Shown: positions 55,445 through 64,000 of the stretch, in pieces
How positions within the stretch are numbered: position 1 is the stretch's first letter
How the letters are laid out: the number at the start of each line of letters is the position of its first letter
NCBI RefSeq assembly: GCF_019654975.1
Contig: NZ_BPEW01000016.1
Span: forward strand, 1-64,000
Length of the DNA: 64,000 nucleotides
Direction: 5' to 3'
Source of the DNA: Shewanella sp. c952
Lineage (GTDB): Bacteria; Pseudomonadota; Gammaproteobacteria; Enterobacterales; Shewanellaceae
The notes under the pieces: generated by a model
The model's input: the letters and a program-made list of their open reading frames with translations, nothing else
Databases searched by the model: none
What the model was told of the DNA's origin: nothing
Position numbers and translations under genes: made by a program

Positions 55445-55724
55445 TATACCCGTTCTACTTGAAGGTGCTCGTTCCAGAGGCATTGTGCCTGTTCAATTCT
55501 AGGCGCATTAATGTAGAAATGGTTATTCCCTTTTAAATTAGTGCAACAACGAAGTGGGCTGGCACAAAGCCTTCTGCGATGGGCGCTTGTTATATAAAAA
55601 GCATGGACTTTACTCCGTGTTATTGATTTTACCAAGGGAATGGCCATTCGTGGCAATCAATGCCGTGATTAAAGTCCATTAAATTCCCACTGAATCCTGC
55701 ATCTTCAAGTAGCACGGGGATATA
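55445..55724. repeat. MITE-like element with inverted termini
   Basis: TATACCCGTTCTACTTGAAGGTGC (55445-55468) is repeated in inverted form at 55699-55724 (TATATCCCCGTGCTACTTGAAGATGC on the - strand). The inside holds the perfect palindrome GAATGGCCATTC (55638-55649). A partial inverted copy of the right end (ATTCAGCGGGAATTCAA, 55341-55357) lies to the left, so a second truncated element may be nested. The 677-base gap 55230-55906 contains no gene besides this and the preceding terminator; a 70-residue frame inside is a shadow. Confidence 0.7.
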
Positions 55725-55909
55725 TCCAATGCCCCTACCCAAGCAGAGAGGGCTCTGAACTAATTAAATATTTAATGCTCTAGGTATGATCTGGTAAAAA
55801 CACCTGTTTTGATCGCAATGAGTCACGATTCACAAGGGTAGTTTAGCTTACGCTTTATAATCACTGATGTTTATCTACCAACACTAAAATAGTTACTAAG
55901 GAGTTAGTG

Positions 55910-57172
55910 ATGCAACCTATCAAAGTCAATTTACACAATGGCAAAGCAAGCAAACGTTTTCATGTGATGAGCAAGCCTATTGGGGCCGCATGCAATATCG
56001 ACTGCACCTATTGCTATTACTTAAGTAAACAAGACTTACTTGAATACAAGAAAGGTTGCAGCCCGAAGATGCCAGTCGATGAGCTTGAGTCTTACATCAA
56101 GCAATATATTGAACAACAAAATACACCTGAGATCATCTTCACATGGCAAGGCGGTGAACCGACAATGCTCGGACTTGATTATTTCAAAGAAGTCGTCCGC
56201 TTACAGGCTAAATACGCTCCTAAAGGAGTTTTGATCTCTAATGACCTGCAAACCAACGGCACCCTGCTAAACGATGCATGGTGTTACTTCTTATCTAAAC
56301 ATAATTTTCTAGTGGGTTTAAGTATTGATGGGCCTGAAATGTTCCACAACGCTTACCGCAAAAATAGAGCCGGCCGTGGCACGTTTAAGCAAGTTATGGC
56401 TGGTATTGACCTACTGCATAAGCATAAAGTTAATTTTGCAACACTGACTTGTATCAACAAGCTCACTAGCCAGAATCCATTGGCGATCTACCGTTTTTTA
56501 CGTGATGAAGTTCGCTCGCCTCAGATTCAGTTTATACCAATTGCAGAGCCTGAAACATTTAGGGAAACAGCGCCACATCATTGGCAAAAAGAGCAGTTGC
56601 CTCTTTTAGGCAGCAAAGAAGCCCAACCAGGCGAGTTAGGCTCAGTGGTTACACCATGGTCTGTCTCCAGTGAAGGCTGGGGAACATTCTTGTGTACTGT
56701 TTTTGATGAATGGATTAAGCATGATCTTGGCAGAGTCAATGTACAATATTTTGAAGCCTGTGTAGAAACGTGGATGGGGAGAACCAACCCCTTATGCACA
56801 TTAGGATCATTGTGTGGCAAAGGCTTAGCGATGGAGCCTAACGGCGACGTATTTGCATGTGACCACTACGTTTATCCAGAATATAAAATGGGTAATATCC
56901 ACCAGAAACCCCTCGACCAAATGGCGTTTTCAGCTAAGCAACAAGCTTTTGGATTTGCCAAGAGCCGTAATCTAACAAAACAGTGCCAAAACTGTGACTA
57001 CAAATTTGCTTGCTTCGGTGAATGCCCTAAGAATCGCTTTGTACGCTCTTATGACGGTGAAATGGGTCATAACTATCTGTGCCAAGGCTGGCATATGTTT
57101 TTCAAACATATCGACACTTACATGTGCCAAATAGTCAGTGCTATGGGCTATCAAGTAAGAAAGTCAGTATAA
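55910..57172 (+). CDS. anaerobic sulfatase-maturating enzyme (radical SAM)
   Basis: 420 residues from the ATG at 55910 (AAGGAG seven bases upstream). The radical-SAM cluster is C28-x3-C32-x2-C35 (CNIDCTYCYY). GGEPTMLG follows, and the C-terminal SPASM domain has CTLGSLCGKG, ACDHYVYPE, CQNCDYKFACFGECPKNRF and YLCQGW cysteines for two more [4Fe-4S] clusters. It converts the Cys (or Ser) of sulfatase CxAxR or CxPxR motifs to formylglycine in the cytoplasm. It is a stand-alone gene after the MITE-like region, and should act in trans on the two Cys-type sulfatases at 10321 and 48319. Confidence 0.94.
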   Translation: MQPIKVNLHNGKASKRFHVMSKPIGAACNIDCTYCYYLSKQDLLEYKKGCSPKMPVDELESYIKQYIEQQNTPEIIFTWQGGEPTMLGLDYFKEVVRLQAKYAPKGVLISNDLQTNGTLLNDAWCYFLSKHNFLVGLSIDGPEMFHNAYRKNRAGRGTFKQVMAGIDLLHKHKVNFATLTCINKLTSQNPLAIYRFLRDEVRSPQIQFIPIAEPETFRETAPHHWQKEQLPLLGSKEAQPGELGSVVTPWSVSSEGWGTFLCTVFDEWIKHDLGRVNVQYFEACVETWMGRTNPLCTLGSLCGKGLAMEPNGDVFACDHYVYPEYKMGNIHQKPLDQMAFSAKQQAFGFAKSRNLTKQCQNCDYKFACFGECPKNRFVRSYDGEMGHNYLCQGWHMFFKHIDTYMCQIVSAMGYQVRKSV

Positions 57173-57324
57173 TTTGACCTGAAAACCCGGCATAAGCCTA
57201 GTGAGTTTATGCCGCTAATCTACTCACATATTTCGAGCCCAATCGACACTCATATTCACTTACCGTACACAGCATTAATATAAAGATCACTGCGCGTAAA
57301 AATCAGTAACACCAATAGAATGCA

Positions 57325-58212
57325 ATGTATAGCGAGCGTACTCAAACTCTTGTCGGTCTGATACACTCATTAAGACATATTCAAAGTCCAGAACAGTTCC
57401 TTATGCAACGAGCAACGCTCCGCCAAGCCAAATCCATTGATAACGTATACAACAGCGCCTATTGGCACTTAAGCCAACAAGATTTTACCATCAATGAAAT
57501 TCGCTCTAAGCTTGAACGTAAAACGGATAAGCAAGAGTGGATAGAGACGGTTCTAGCCAAACTTATAGAAAGTGGTTATCTGAAGAGTGATGCTAATTTT
57601 GCAGTACGTTATTGTGAAATGGCTTTTGGCAATGAAATCGGCTCAGGTGCCATAAAGCGAAAGTTACAGTTACGTGGCCTTTCGGCTACTGACGTAGATA
57701 CAGCAATAGAACAAGTGATTGAAGCCCGTCAAATTGATTCCTATGAAATGGCCACCAGCAGGCTCCTTAGCCGATTTGAACACTTTAACAATACCAACAA
57801 AGAAAAAGTCTACAGCCAAATGACAACAAAGGGCTTTAGCCGCGCCGAGATCGACTACGCCCTGTCACAACACCCCCAGCGCGAAACATTACGCAGTAAA
57901 CTTGCCGTAAAGGCGGACAAAATAAACCTAAACTCAGAAATACTAAAACTGTTTAACAAAGGTAAGGGAGAGACTCTTATTTTACAGGAACTAAAACAGC
58001 GATTAATTGATGTCAGTGAGTTTGAAGAAATCGTTTATCAATTAGGACTTTCTGGAGATGTCGACTTCTATAAAAGCTGTAAAACAGAATTAGCCAAAAA
58101 ACGCTATGATTTATCCGACTATAAAGATAAATCCAAAGCCTACGCTTATTTGTCGCGTAAGGGCTTTAGCAGTGATGAAATAAAAGAAGCCATGCGGATA
58201 GAAGACGAATAG
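57325..58212 (+). CDS. RecX-family regulatory protein
   Basis: 295 residues, entirely helical: NSAYWHLSQQDFTINEIRSKLERK, then VRYCEMAFGNEIGSGAIKRKLQLRGLSATDVDTAIEQV and a final KSKAYAYLSRKGFSSDEIKEAMR, the repeating three-helix modules of RecX. E. coli RecX is about 166 residues; this one is nearly double, with about four to five modules. RecX inhibits RecA; an extended paralog may have other roles. Start ATG at 57325 with no strong ribosome-binding site. Confidence 0.75.
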   Translation: MYSERTQTLVGLIHSLRHIQSPEQFLMQRATLRQAKSIDNVYNSAYWHLSQQDFTINEIRSKLERKTDKQEWIETVLAKLIESGYLKSDANFAVRYCEMAFGNEIGSGAIKRKLQLRGLSATDVDTAIEQVIEARQIDSYEMATSRLLSRFEHFNNTNKEKVYSQMTTKGFSRAEIDYALSQHPQRETLRSKLAVKADKINLNSEILKLFNKGKGETLILQELKQRLIDVSEFEEIVYQLGLSGDVDFYKSCKTELAKKRYDLSDYKDKSKAYAYLSRKGFSSDEIKEAMRIEDE

Positions 58213-58291
58213 CAATACCCATATTGAGCCCGACATAATGCCAAGCGTTGGGCTAGAGTTATTATAAAATGCTGATGTGAGAGATAAAAAT

Positions 58292-58852
58292 ATGAAATGT
58301 TCTGTTTATATTGCCACCAGCACTGACGGCTACATAGCAAGAAAGGATGGCAGCATTGATTGGCTGCATACAGCTGGCAACTCACAAGCAGATATGGGAA
58401 GCCACGCCGATATGGGTTTTGCTGATTACATATCTTCAGTTGATTGCTTAATCATGGGCCGTAAGTGTATGGAAACGATTGCCAGCATGGAGCTGTCTCC
58501 TGAACAATGGCCCTATGGAGATACGCGCATCATTGTGCTCAGCAATACTATTAAACAAGCTCCTAGCAACTTACAAGATAAAGTAGAAATGTACTCAGGA
58601 GATCTAACAACGTTAGTTGCAATGCTTGAAAGTGAGGGACATCAGCATGCATACATCGATGGTGGCACCACCATCCAAGCATTCTTAAACCTCAAGCTAA
58701 TCAATGAAATTACCATTACTCGCGCGCCCGTTATCTTAGGTGAAGGAATAGCGCTATTTGGCAAGACGGCTACAGATATCAAGCTAATTCAAGCGAGTGC
58801 GATTGCGTTTACCAATGATTTTGTGCAAGTGAATTATCAGGTTAGCTATTAG
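58292..58852 (+). CDS. dihydrofolate reductase-family (RibD C-terminal) protein
   Basis: 186 residues (ATG at 58292; the frame opens at a GTG 15 bases earlier). RibD C-terminal/DHFR-like fold: CSVYIATSTDGYIARKDGSIDWL at the start, LIMGRKCMETI near 55, TRIIVLSNT near 80, and YIDGGTTIQAFLNLKLINEITITRAPVILGEGIALFG. Such proteins are common stand-alone NADPH-binding reductases of unknown substrate. It is not part of an evident operon. Confidence 0.88.
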   Translation: MKCSVYIATSTDGYIARKDGSIDWLHTAGNSQADMGSHADMGFADYISSVDCLIMGRKCMETIASMELSPEQWPYGDTRIIVLSNTIKQAPSNLQDKVEMYSGDLTTLVAMLESEGHQHAYIDGGTTIQAFLNLKLINEITITRAPVILGEGIALFGKTATDIKLIQASAIAFTNDFVQVNYQVSY

Positions 58853-58977
58853 GTGCTAGTTATTAGTTCCGTTTAGCATTCAGACTGCTCTAGCTAGAAG
58901 GAACTGGCTAGCAGAATTTAGCTAATAAAACTTATGCCGCAATATATTTAGGACCCACAAATGAATCGGTATTAGAG

Positions 58978-60399
58978 TTACTTGACGCTTTTATTTGAAA
59001 TGAACCGCCAATACATAATATAAAACCTACGAGTTTTCACTGACTGCCCAGACTCTGTATTTGGTTTATTAAAACCCCGCTGCCAACAATCAAACAAGCT
59101 TTCTTTAGTCAGTCCATAGTTTATCTTCAGCGATTTATTCTCGTTTAACCCATGGGTTAAATCATCTAATGAACCATTTAATAGCCTCAATCTCGGGTTA
59201 TATGTCGTGCGTTTATTCTTGTCACTATTGCGCCAATATAGGTATTGCTCAGCACGTGCGTAATGTTTACTAATAAGAGTATGAGCGAATAGAATGACCA
59301 CAGGAAACAACTGTTTTTTAATGCGTTTACTAGCCAAAACCACTGATTTCACCGTTATTGAAAGTAGTACCAGCAACAGTAAACCATAAAGCCAGTAAGC
59401 TTTAACAAAGCTCAATGGTGTGTGAGTGACGTGCCACGATAACCCCTTGGCGGTGAGTACAGTTAACTCTTCATCTTTGGTGTTCCACCAGTAAAAAGAC
59501 AGTTCTGGTAGATTAACTTGGCCACTTTTCTGTACGATATAAGTTTGCTGATAAACCTTGCTCGCGCTGAAATCACCTCGATTCTGACTATCTTCACTCT
59601 CTACAGGGCCTCGATAGCCATAAAGCATTTCTGACTTTGAAAGCGGGAAGTCTGGAAACAGCATGGTGCTGCTATCGGTCGCATTGATGGTTAGCGTTCG
59701 AGTGATTGCATCCCCAATATTTAATTCACTGCCATTTTCTGGCGTTACTTTTTGTTCAATTGTCACCTTTGGCGCGGCGATATAATGATTTGTATTAGCT
59801 AACCTTTCATCAGAAAGTACGACAGTAAAGTGTTGAGGCTGGATATATAACGTTCCTTTAATGCTAGAGCCTGGTTTATCAGCAACATTCACGGTTACCG
59901 CTATTTTAGGAACGGTGATAGCGCCTACTGTTTGCGGATAAAGCGTCAGTTGCCACTCCTGCACTGACCATGTTTTGCCATCAATTCGATCGGTGTAGTT
60001 ATTGGCTAATTTTTTACGTCGAAGTACTATCGTATCATCAACATCAAAAGCACTAATGTGGCTACCACCTGCAAACCATGTATCGGTAGAGATCTGTATA
60101 TAAAGATCAACTTGCTGCTGCGGAACCACAACGTTAGTTGGCGCTAGTCGAGTGGCTATTTTTAACTTTCCCGCCAGCTGTAATTCATCAATACTGCTGG
60201 GCGTTTTTGCCGTTACAGTCCCATCATTACTTGCGAACGCAAGATTAGAAAAGCCACTGATTAAAAACAGACTTCCTAGAATGACCAGCCATACGAAAGT
60301 GATAGCTACGACTTTAAATAACGTTTTAAGTGATGCAAAAATTGGAAATAATCTTTCCAAACTCTCATCGTCTATTTGAGTACGTTTGTAGGCTAACAT
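58978..60399 (-). CDS. BatD-like protein
   Basis: 473 residues. A hydrophobic segment at about 30-55 ends in a signal-peptide-like site (NLAFASND); a long beta-rich periplasmic region carries VVVPQQQVDLYIQISTDTWFAGG and TYIVQKSGQVNLPELSFYWWN; a second helix (about 335-360) and a cytoplasmic C-terminal region follow. This is the layout of BatD (oxygen tolerance family). It is the last gene of the Bat-type operon, 16 bases after the VWA-TPR gene. Confidence 0.82.
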   Translation of the reverse strand: MLAYKRTQIDDESLERLFPIFASLKTLFKVVAITFVWLVILGSLFLISGFSNLAFASNDGTVTAKTPSSIDELQLAGKLKIATRLAPTNVVVPQQQVDLYIQISTDTWFAGGSHISAFDVDDTIVLRRKKLANNYTDRIDGKTWSVQEWQLTLYPQTVGAITVPKIAVTVNVADKPGSSIKGTLYIQPQHFTVVLSDERLANTNHYIAAPKVTIEQKVTPENGSELNIGDAITRTLTINATDSSTMLFPDFPLSKSEMLYGYRGPVESEDSQNRGDFSASKVYQQTYIVQKSGQVNLPELSFYWWNTKDEELTVLTAKGLSWHVTHTPLSFVKAYWLYGLLLLVLLSITVKSVVLASKRIKKQLFPVVILFAHTLISKHYARAEQYLYWRNSDKNKRTTYNPRLRLLNGSLDDLTHGLNENKSLKINYGLTKESLFDCWQRGFNKPNTESGQSVKTRRFYIMYWRFISNKSVK

Positions 60400-60415
60400 A
60401 AGGTGATTCTCATCA

Positions 60416-62152
60416 TTAGTTTGATGTCGATTGCTGACGTTGATTAAGCTGCGTTCTGAATTTTGTTGCCAAAAACCTACTGGGGGAACCTTCTACCCGC
60501 TTCATCCATGCTTGAGTTAGCGCATCATCTGCAAGTAATTGTTCAGCGGTATAGGTTGGTTTAATTAGCAATTGCGCCGAGACTTTCTCATCTGCCCCCT
60601 CGCCTGTCTGTGGTTCATCACCTAACTCAGTAGAAGTTTCATCTTCAGTGTTGGCTTGGCTGTCACTTTGACGATTTATATCATCAATGATCTTCTGGAT
60701 TTTGTTTAAATTAGTTTGCGCAGGCTTAAAAGAGGGATACTGCTCCACAACTTGTTGATATAACTGTCTAGCGGCAATGTACTCTCGTTGTTGCGCCAAT
60801 GCGTTAGCAGCACCAAATAACGCCTCAGCGCTGTCGACTCGCATAAAATAGATATAAGCAGACTTAAACTCTTCTGCAAAATAAAAAGCGCTGGCTTTTC
60901 TATAAGGTTTAGTGAATTTCTGCGCCGCTTTGCTGTATTCACCCTTGTTAAAATACCGCTGCCCTTGCTGATCTGGCGTTAACCAAGCGTCAAACCAAAA
61001 TTGGCTAACTGCTCGCTTGATTCGCTGCAGTTTTTGCTGTTCAGCCATTGGAGTATCCAGTTCCGCAACTTCAGTGGTATCAACAGAATAACCAGCGGCT
61101 ACACTCTGTTGAGGCACGGTAAGCATTAACATGCCAACAAAGCACCATTGAATGGTCCAGCCTTTACGAAACCATAGTAGAAAAATAGCTACCAAGATAA
61201 ACACAAGTGGGTAACTCATGTCTTGCCAAGGCTCTGCGCTATCGCTATTGATAATAACGTTACGTTCAATCAATCTATTGATAGTTTCAACATCGCTATT
61301 ATCGACAGTTACTTGTTGATAACTCCCACCTAATTGGCTAGCCAACGCATGTAATTCGTCTCCCTGGAACTCAATATCGGCTGCGCGCTGATTATCGCCG
61401 CTACCTAATACTATTAGCTGTAAGGGCTGGTCATTGGTAAAGTTTCTCTCTTGTTGTGAAGCCAACTCGGGTAGTTTTTTCGGTTGGGTAAAATAATCAG
61501 TAAAAGCTTTCTCGCTACCAGTACCTATACCATCGGTTATCCAGAGCACTGTGGCGGATTGAGTTGCAAAATCGCCCTGCGTGAACAGTTTGTCGATCTC
61601 AGCTAATCCGTACTCGGCAAACTTACCTTTTCTGGGCATGATTTTTGGTGTAATAGCCTTTAGCAACGGCAGGAATACTGCGTTGTCTTTGGTCAAAGGC
61701 ATGGCTATATGCGCACTGCCGGAGTAGACAATTAGTGCGGTGTTGCCGCCGTCTCTAATGGCGAGTAGAACGGAGATTTTTTGCTTAGCACGACTGAGTC
61801 GGGAAGGCTGTACATCAGTTTGTAACATCGACTCAGATACATCCAATAAGATGACTAAGGGTGCGTTATCCTCTCCAAAAGGAGAAGCTTGTCGCTGCCA
61901 TGTCGGTCCAGCAGCTATTACTATCGCGATACAAAAACCAAATCCCCAAAATAGGAGCGGCAAGCGTTGTCGCCAGCTTGCATCCCCAATTTTAAGCGCT
62001 TTCTCTAAATGTTTTGGAAGCTGCATTTGTTGCTGCTTAACGGCCGCCTTATTACCTAAGTGCACCACGAATAACCAAGCAAAAGGTATGAGCAGCAGTA
62101 ACCAGTAAGGCCTTATAAAATGAAACTGCGATAACATTGTGCCTATATCCAT
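60416..62152 (-). CDS. VWA-TPR protein (BatB/BatC-type fusion)
   Basis: 578 residues from the ATG at 62152, which overlaps the BatA-like stop as TGATG and has GAGGGA ahead. N-terminal membrane helices, a von Willebrand A domain with the MIDAS motif in ILLDVSESMLQTD, a further helix near 330, then TPR repeats (GQRYFNKGEYSKAAQKF, AANALAQQREYIAARQLYQQVV) and an acidic Gln/Glu-rich C-terminus. BatB and BatC are separate proteins in Bacteroidetes; their fusion is common in gammaproteobacteria. Likely part of a membrane complex assisting cell-envelope integrity or oxidative tolerance. Confidence 0.85.
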   Translation of the reverse strand: MDIGTMLSQFHFIRPYWLLLLIPFAWLFVVHLGNKAAVKQQQMQLPKHLEKALKIGDASWRQRLPLLFWGFGFCIAIVIAAGPTWQRQASPFGEDNAPLVILLDVSESMLQTDVQPSRLSRAKQKISVLLAIRDGGNTALIVYSGSAHIAMPLTKDNAVFLPLLKAITPKIMPRKGKFAEYGLAEIDKLFTQGDFATQSATVLWITDGIGTGSEKAFTDYFTQPKKLPELASQQERNFTNDQPLQLIVLGSGDNQRAADIEFQGDELHALASQLGGSYQQVTVDNSDVETINRLIERNVIINSDSAEPWQDMSYPLVFILVAIFLLWFRKGWTIQWCFVGMLMLTVPQQSVAAGYSVDTTEVAELDTPMAEQQKLQRIKRAVSQFWFDAWLTPDQQGQRYFNKGEYSKAAQKFTKPYRKASAFYFAEEFKSAYIYFMRVDSAEALFGAANALAQQREYIAARQLYQQVVEQYPSFKPAQTNLNKIQKIIDDINRQSDSQANTEDETSTELGDEPQTGEGADEKVSAQLLIKPTYTAEQLLADDALTQAWMKRVEGSPSRFLATKFRTQLNQRQQSTSN

Positions 62153-63234
62153 CACACTTCCCTCGCGTTTACGGCGCTGTTTTCACGAGGTTTGTTAACG
62201 TTGAACCGGCGTAAAACAAATACCATAATGTAAGTAACCAGATAAATGCAGAGTGCTGCAGCGACGGGCAAGTAATGCACACTTTGTTTTGGCCGATAGG
62301 TGAAGCTAGCAAACTTTGCAGGTTCCAGTTTATTTATCGTTTGATAGACCTTATTAAGCTCTTGTGTCGAAATGGCGTTAAATGCTTTACCACCAGTGAG
62401 TGCAGCGACCCCCTCAATCACTTCCATATCCATTGCTTGCTCACCAATCGTTTGAGGATCGCCAATAGCAATAACATGGACTCTAATGCCTTTTTTTGCT
62501 GCTATTTTAGCCGCCTCAAGTGGCGGTACGGAACTGTCTGTGTCGTTGCCATCTGTTAGCAATAACACGACTTTATTTTTTTGTGATGATTTAATTTCAT
62601 CGCTACTCATCACCTTTATCGCTAAGCCTAGTGCATCACCGATGTGAGTACTTTGACCCGCCATAGCCACACGGCTTTCGTCGAGCAATCTTAACCATGA
62701 AGCGAGGTCTGCTGTAAATGGAGCTTGTAAATAGGCCGCGTCACCAAATAAAATAAGTCCGAGTCGGTCTCCTTGTCGCTGCTCAACAAATTCATGCAAT
62801 ACGCGCTTAACTGCATCCAACCTTGAAATGCATTCATCTATAATTTCAGTGCTAGAGGTAATTGCAACTCCCTCAGCTGTTTGTTGTTTAGCGTGCAAGG
62901 TGAAATCTTTAGTTTCCATCGAACCAGATAGATCTACCACGACCATGAGATCGCGGCCTATTTGCAGCCGTGTTTGCGGTTCGCCAAGAATCACAGGTTG
63001 GGTCATGGCTATAACTAACAGTAGCCATACAATAAACAGCGCACATTGCTGCCAGCGTGACGGCTTTAAGTACTGCTTTGCTAAATTAGGTGCTGACTTC
63101 AATAGACCAATAATGGTATTAAAAAATGGCACCTTGATTGCAGTCTGTCTGACGCTAAAAGCGGGTAACAAGTAGTTTATTAACCAAGGCAACGGTAGCA
63201 CTAATACCCAAAGAGGAGAGTTCAATTCAAGCAT
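62152..63234 (-). CDS. VWA-domain protein, BatA-like
   Basis: 360 residues from the ATG at 63234, with AAGGAG eight bases ahead inside the preceding gene; an in-frame TTG or ATG lies slightly upstream. N-terminal helices (about 5-25 and 55-75), a VWA domain with MIDAS DLSGSMETKD and LLTDGNDTDSS, and a C-terminal anchor helix (LPVAAALCIYLVTYIMVFVLRR). It overlaps the DUF4381 gene and the VWA-TPR gene, so translation is coupled. Confidence 0.87.
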   Translation of the reverse strand: MLELNSPLWVLVLPLPWLINYLLPAFSVRQTAIKVPFFNTIIGLLKSAPNLAKQYLKPSRWQQCALFIVWLLLVIAMTQPVILGEPQTRLQIGRDLMVVVDLSGSMETKDFTLHAKQQTAEGVAITSSTEIIDECISRLDAVKRVLHEFVEQRQGDRLGLILFGDAAYLQAPFTADLASWLRLLDESRVAMAGQSTHIGDALGLAIKVMSSDEIKSSQKNKVVLLLTDGNDTDSSVPPLEAAKIAAKKGIRVHVIAIGDPQTIGEQAMDMEVIEGVAALTGGKAFNAISTQELNKVYQTINKLEPAKFASFTYRPKQSVHYLPVAAALCIYLVTYIMVFVLRRFNVNKPRENSAVNAREV

Positions 63235-63880
63235 CAGCATTCTCCTTTTCGCCAACCAAACAACAAGGCAGCTTTGAGCTATGATGCATTAACCAAATAC
63301 AACACTGTTGTGTCAGGTTTTTCTCAATAGCAATAGCATCTTTAGCCTCTATTTTAGAAAGTAAACTTAACTGCCATGCGTCACCTAATGGTGAATTAAA
63401 ACGAGTGTGGTGTTCAGCGGTTATATCTAACAACAGCAGTAATGCATGCCCGTCAAGCGCAGCTAAACTAATGTTATTTGCTTGATTATCTGCAATGCCC
63501 TTGAGACTGCTCGTTAGGCTTATGTTTGACGGGGCTACCATCGTTGAAGCGCCATAGGCAATTGAAATGGCTTGTTTTATCTCTTTAAGCACTATGGCTG
63601 AAAACTCTGCTAGCGGTCTGTCTTTTGCTGCCATAACTCTTTTGACAGCTTGCTTACGGTAGCGATTTTGTAACCAATGCCTAATCCGTATGTAAGAATT
63701 TACTGCTAACAGCAAAATCACTACAGATACCATCAGCCACCAGCCCCAAGTTTGCGGTATAAATGTAACTGCGGCAGGAATTTCAATACCGACAAACTCA
63801 TTCAATTGCAACATTGGATTGCCAAAGCTAAACTCGCTTTGTTCTGCGGCCCATTGAATATAATGAGTGTTCAACACCAA
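63227..63880 (-). CDS. DUF4381 membrane protein
   Basis: 217 residues from a TTG at 63880 (a GTG lies three bases further in). A single N-terminal helix (WGWWLMVSVVILLLAVNSYI) and a basic segment follow a short periplasmic start; the C-terminal part is helical. DUF4381 proteins occur between DUF58 and BatA-like genes. It starts directly after the stop of the upstream gene, with GGGGG as ribosome-binding site, and overlaps BatA-like by eight bases. Confidence 0.8.
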   Translation of the reverse strand: MVLNTHYIQWAAEQSEFSFGNPMLQLNEFVGIEIPAAVTFIPQTWGWWLMVSVVILLLAVNSYIRIRHWLQNRYRKQAVKRVMAAKDRPLAEFSAIVLKEIKQAISIAYGASTMVAPSNISLTSSLKGIADNQANNISLAALDGHALLLLLDITAEHHTRFNSPLGDAWQLSLLSKIEAKDAIAIEKNLTQQCCIWLMHHSSKLPCCLVGEKENADA

Positions 63881-64000
63881 TTAGTTCCCCCTGCCTAATG
63901 CTGAGCTAAATTGATTTAATTCATTGCCATCGGTATCAATTTCTATCACAGGTAAAACCTGTGTCCGGCTTGCACGATTAAGCACATGGAGTTTCTGCTT
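63881..64000 (-). CDS. partial gene, probable DUF58 protein C-terminus
   Basis: A frame of 39 codons and TAA runs off the right end of the window. The residues (KLHVLNRASRTQVLPVIEIDTDGNE...) are too few to identify alone. Position at the head of the DUF4381-BatA-BatB/C-BatD set matches the DUF58 protein of the MoxR-DUF58 Bat-type operons. No gap separates it from the DUF4381 start. Confidence 0.45.
   Translation of the reverse strand, partial: KQKLHVLNRASRTQVLPVIEIDTDGNELNQFSSALGRGN

Noticed and set aside
55444..55656. 70-residue reading frame on the - strand
   Set aside because: It lies entirely inside the MITE-like repeat and has no ribosome-binding site or family resemblance.

Overview
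The window looks like chromosomal DNA of a marine gammaproteobacterium, most probably Shewanella or a close relative. This is inferred from gene content and not from a database search: a GntR-prpB-prpC-acnD-prpF methylcitrate operon, a YbiT-type ABC-F protein, an OsmC-YcaO fusion, a periplasmic octaheme cytochrome, several RND pumps, a VF530/DUF2132 protein and an anaerobic-type sulfatase maturase. Base composition is moderately AT-rich and even throughout. No phage genes, transposase, integrase, rRNA or CRISPR array was found.

Layout. 1-273: an initiator tRNA gene with an odd 5' end, a decayed second tRNA copy and a terminator. 363-11895: a carbohydrate region with galactokinase, a MetC-like PLP enzyme with an NhaC-family transporter, a GH97 glycosidase, an unclassified six-hairpin-type enzyme, a MelR-like AraC regulator and a divergent Cys-type sulfatase; together these suggest use of (sulfated) alpha-galactosides. 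12016-17738: housekeeping genes (VF530, ybiT, an AlkD-like protein with a coupled 45-residue membrane protein, OsmC-YcaO). 17967-20826: a DUF1656/HlyD/FUSC efflux operon. 21497-24909: small and single genes, ending in an aldehyde dehydrogenase divergent from an HxlR regulator. 25039-32226: the complete 2-methylcitrate pathway operon behind a GntR regulator with two TTGTCGACAA palindromes upstream and a third further out. 32607-45828: an orphan lipoprotein, two RND efflux systems, yegS and a LysR regulator. 46048-57169: a FadL-type porin, an FGE-fold lipoprotein, an arylsulfatase, a GAF histidine kinase and LuxR-type regulator, an octaheme-TPR cytochrome, a putative barrel protein, a MITE-like repeat and the anaerobic sulfatase maturase. 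57325-58852: a RecX-family protein and a RibD/DHFR-family protein. 58978-64000: a Bat aerotolerance-type operon, cut by the window edge.

How genes work together. Both sulfatases carry C-X-A-G-R sites, the form a radical-SAM maturase can convert to formylglycine, and that maturase is encoded at 55910. The FGE-like lipoprotein beside the second sulfatase has no cysteine pair in its active-site region, so it is unlikely to be the maturation enzyme. The kinase, regulator, cytochrome and barrel protein are consecutive on the + strand and probably form a sensory and redox unit. The cytochrome has no usable ATG, GTG or TTG start that keeps its signal peptide; an ATT start behind a Shine-Dalgarno sequence is the best reading.

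Limits: all family calls come from reading motifs and remembered family patterns; no alignment or structure search was run.
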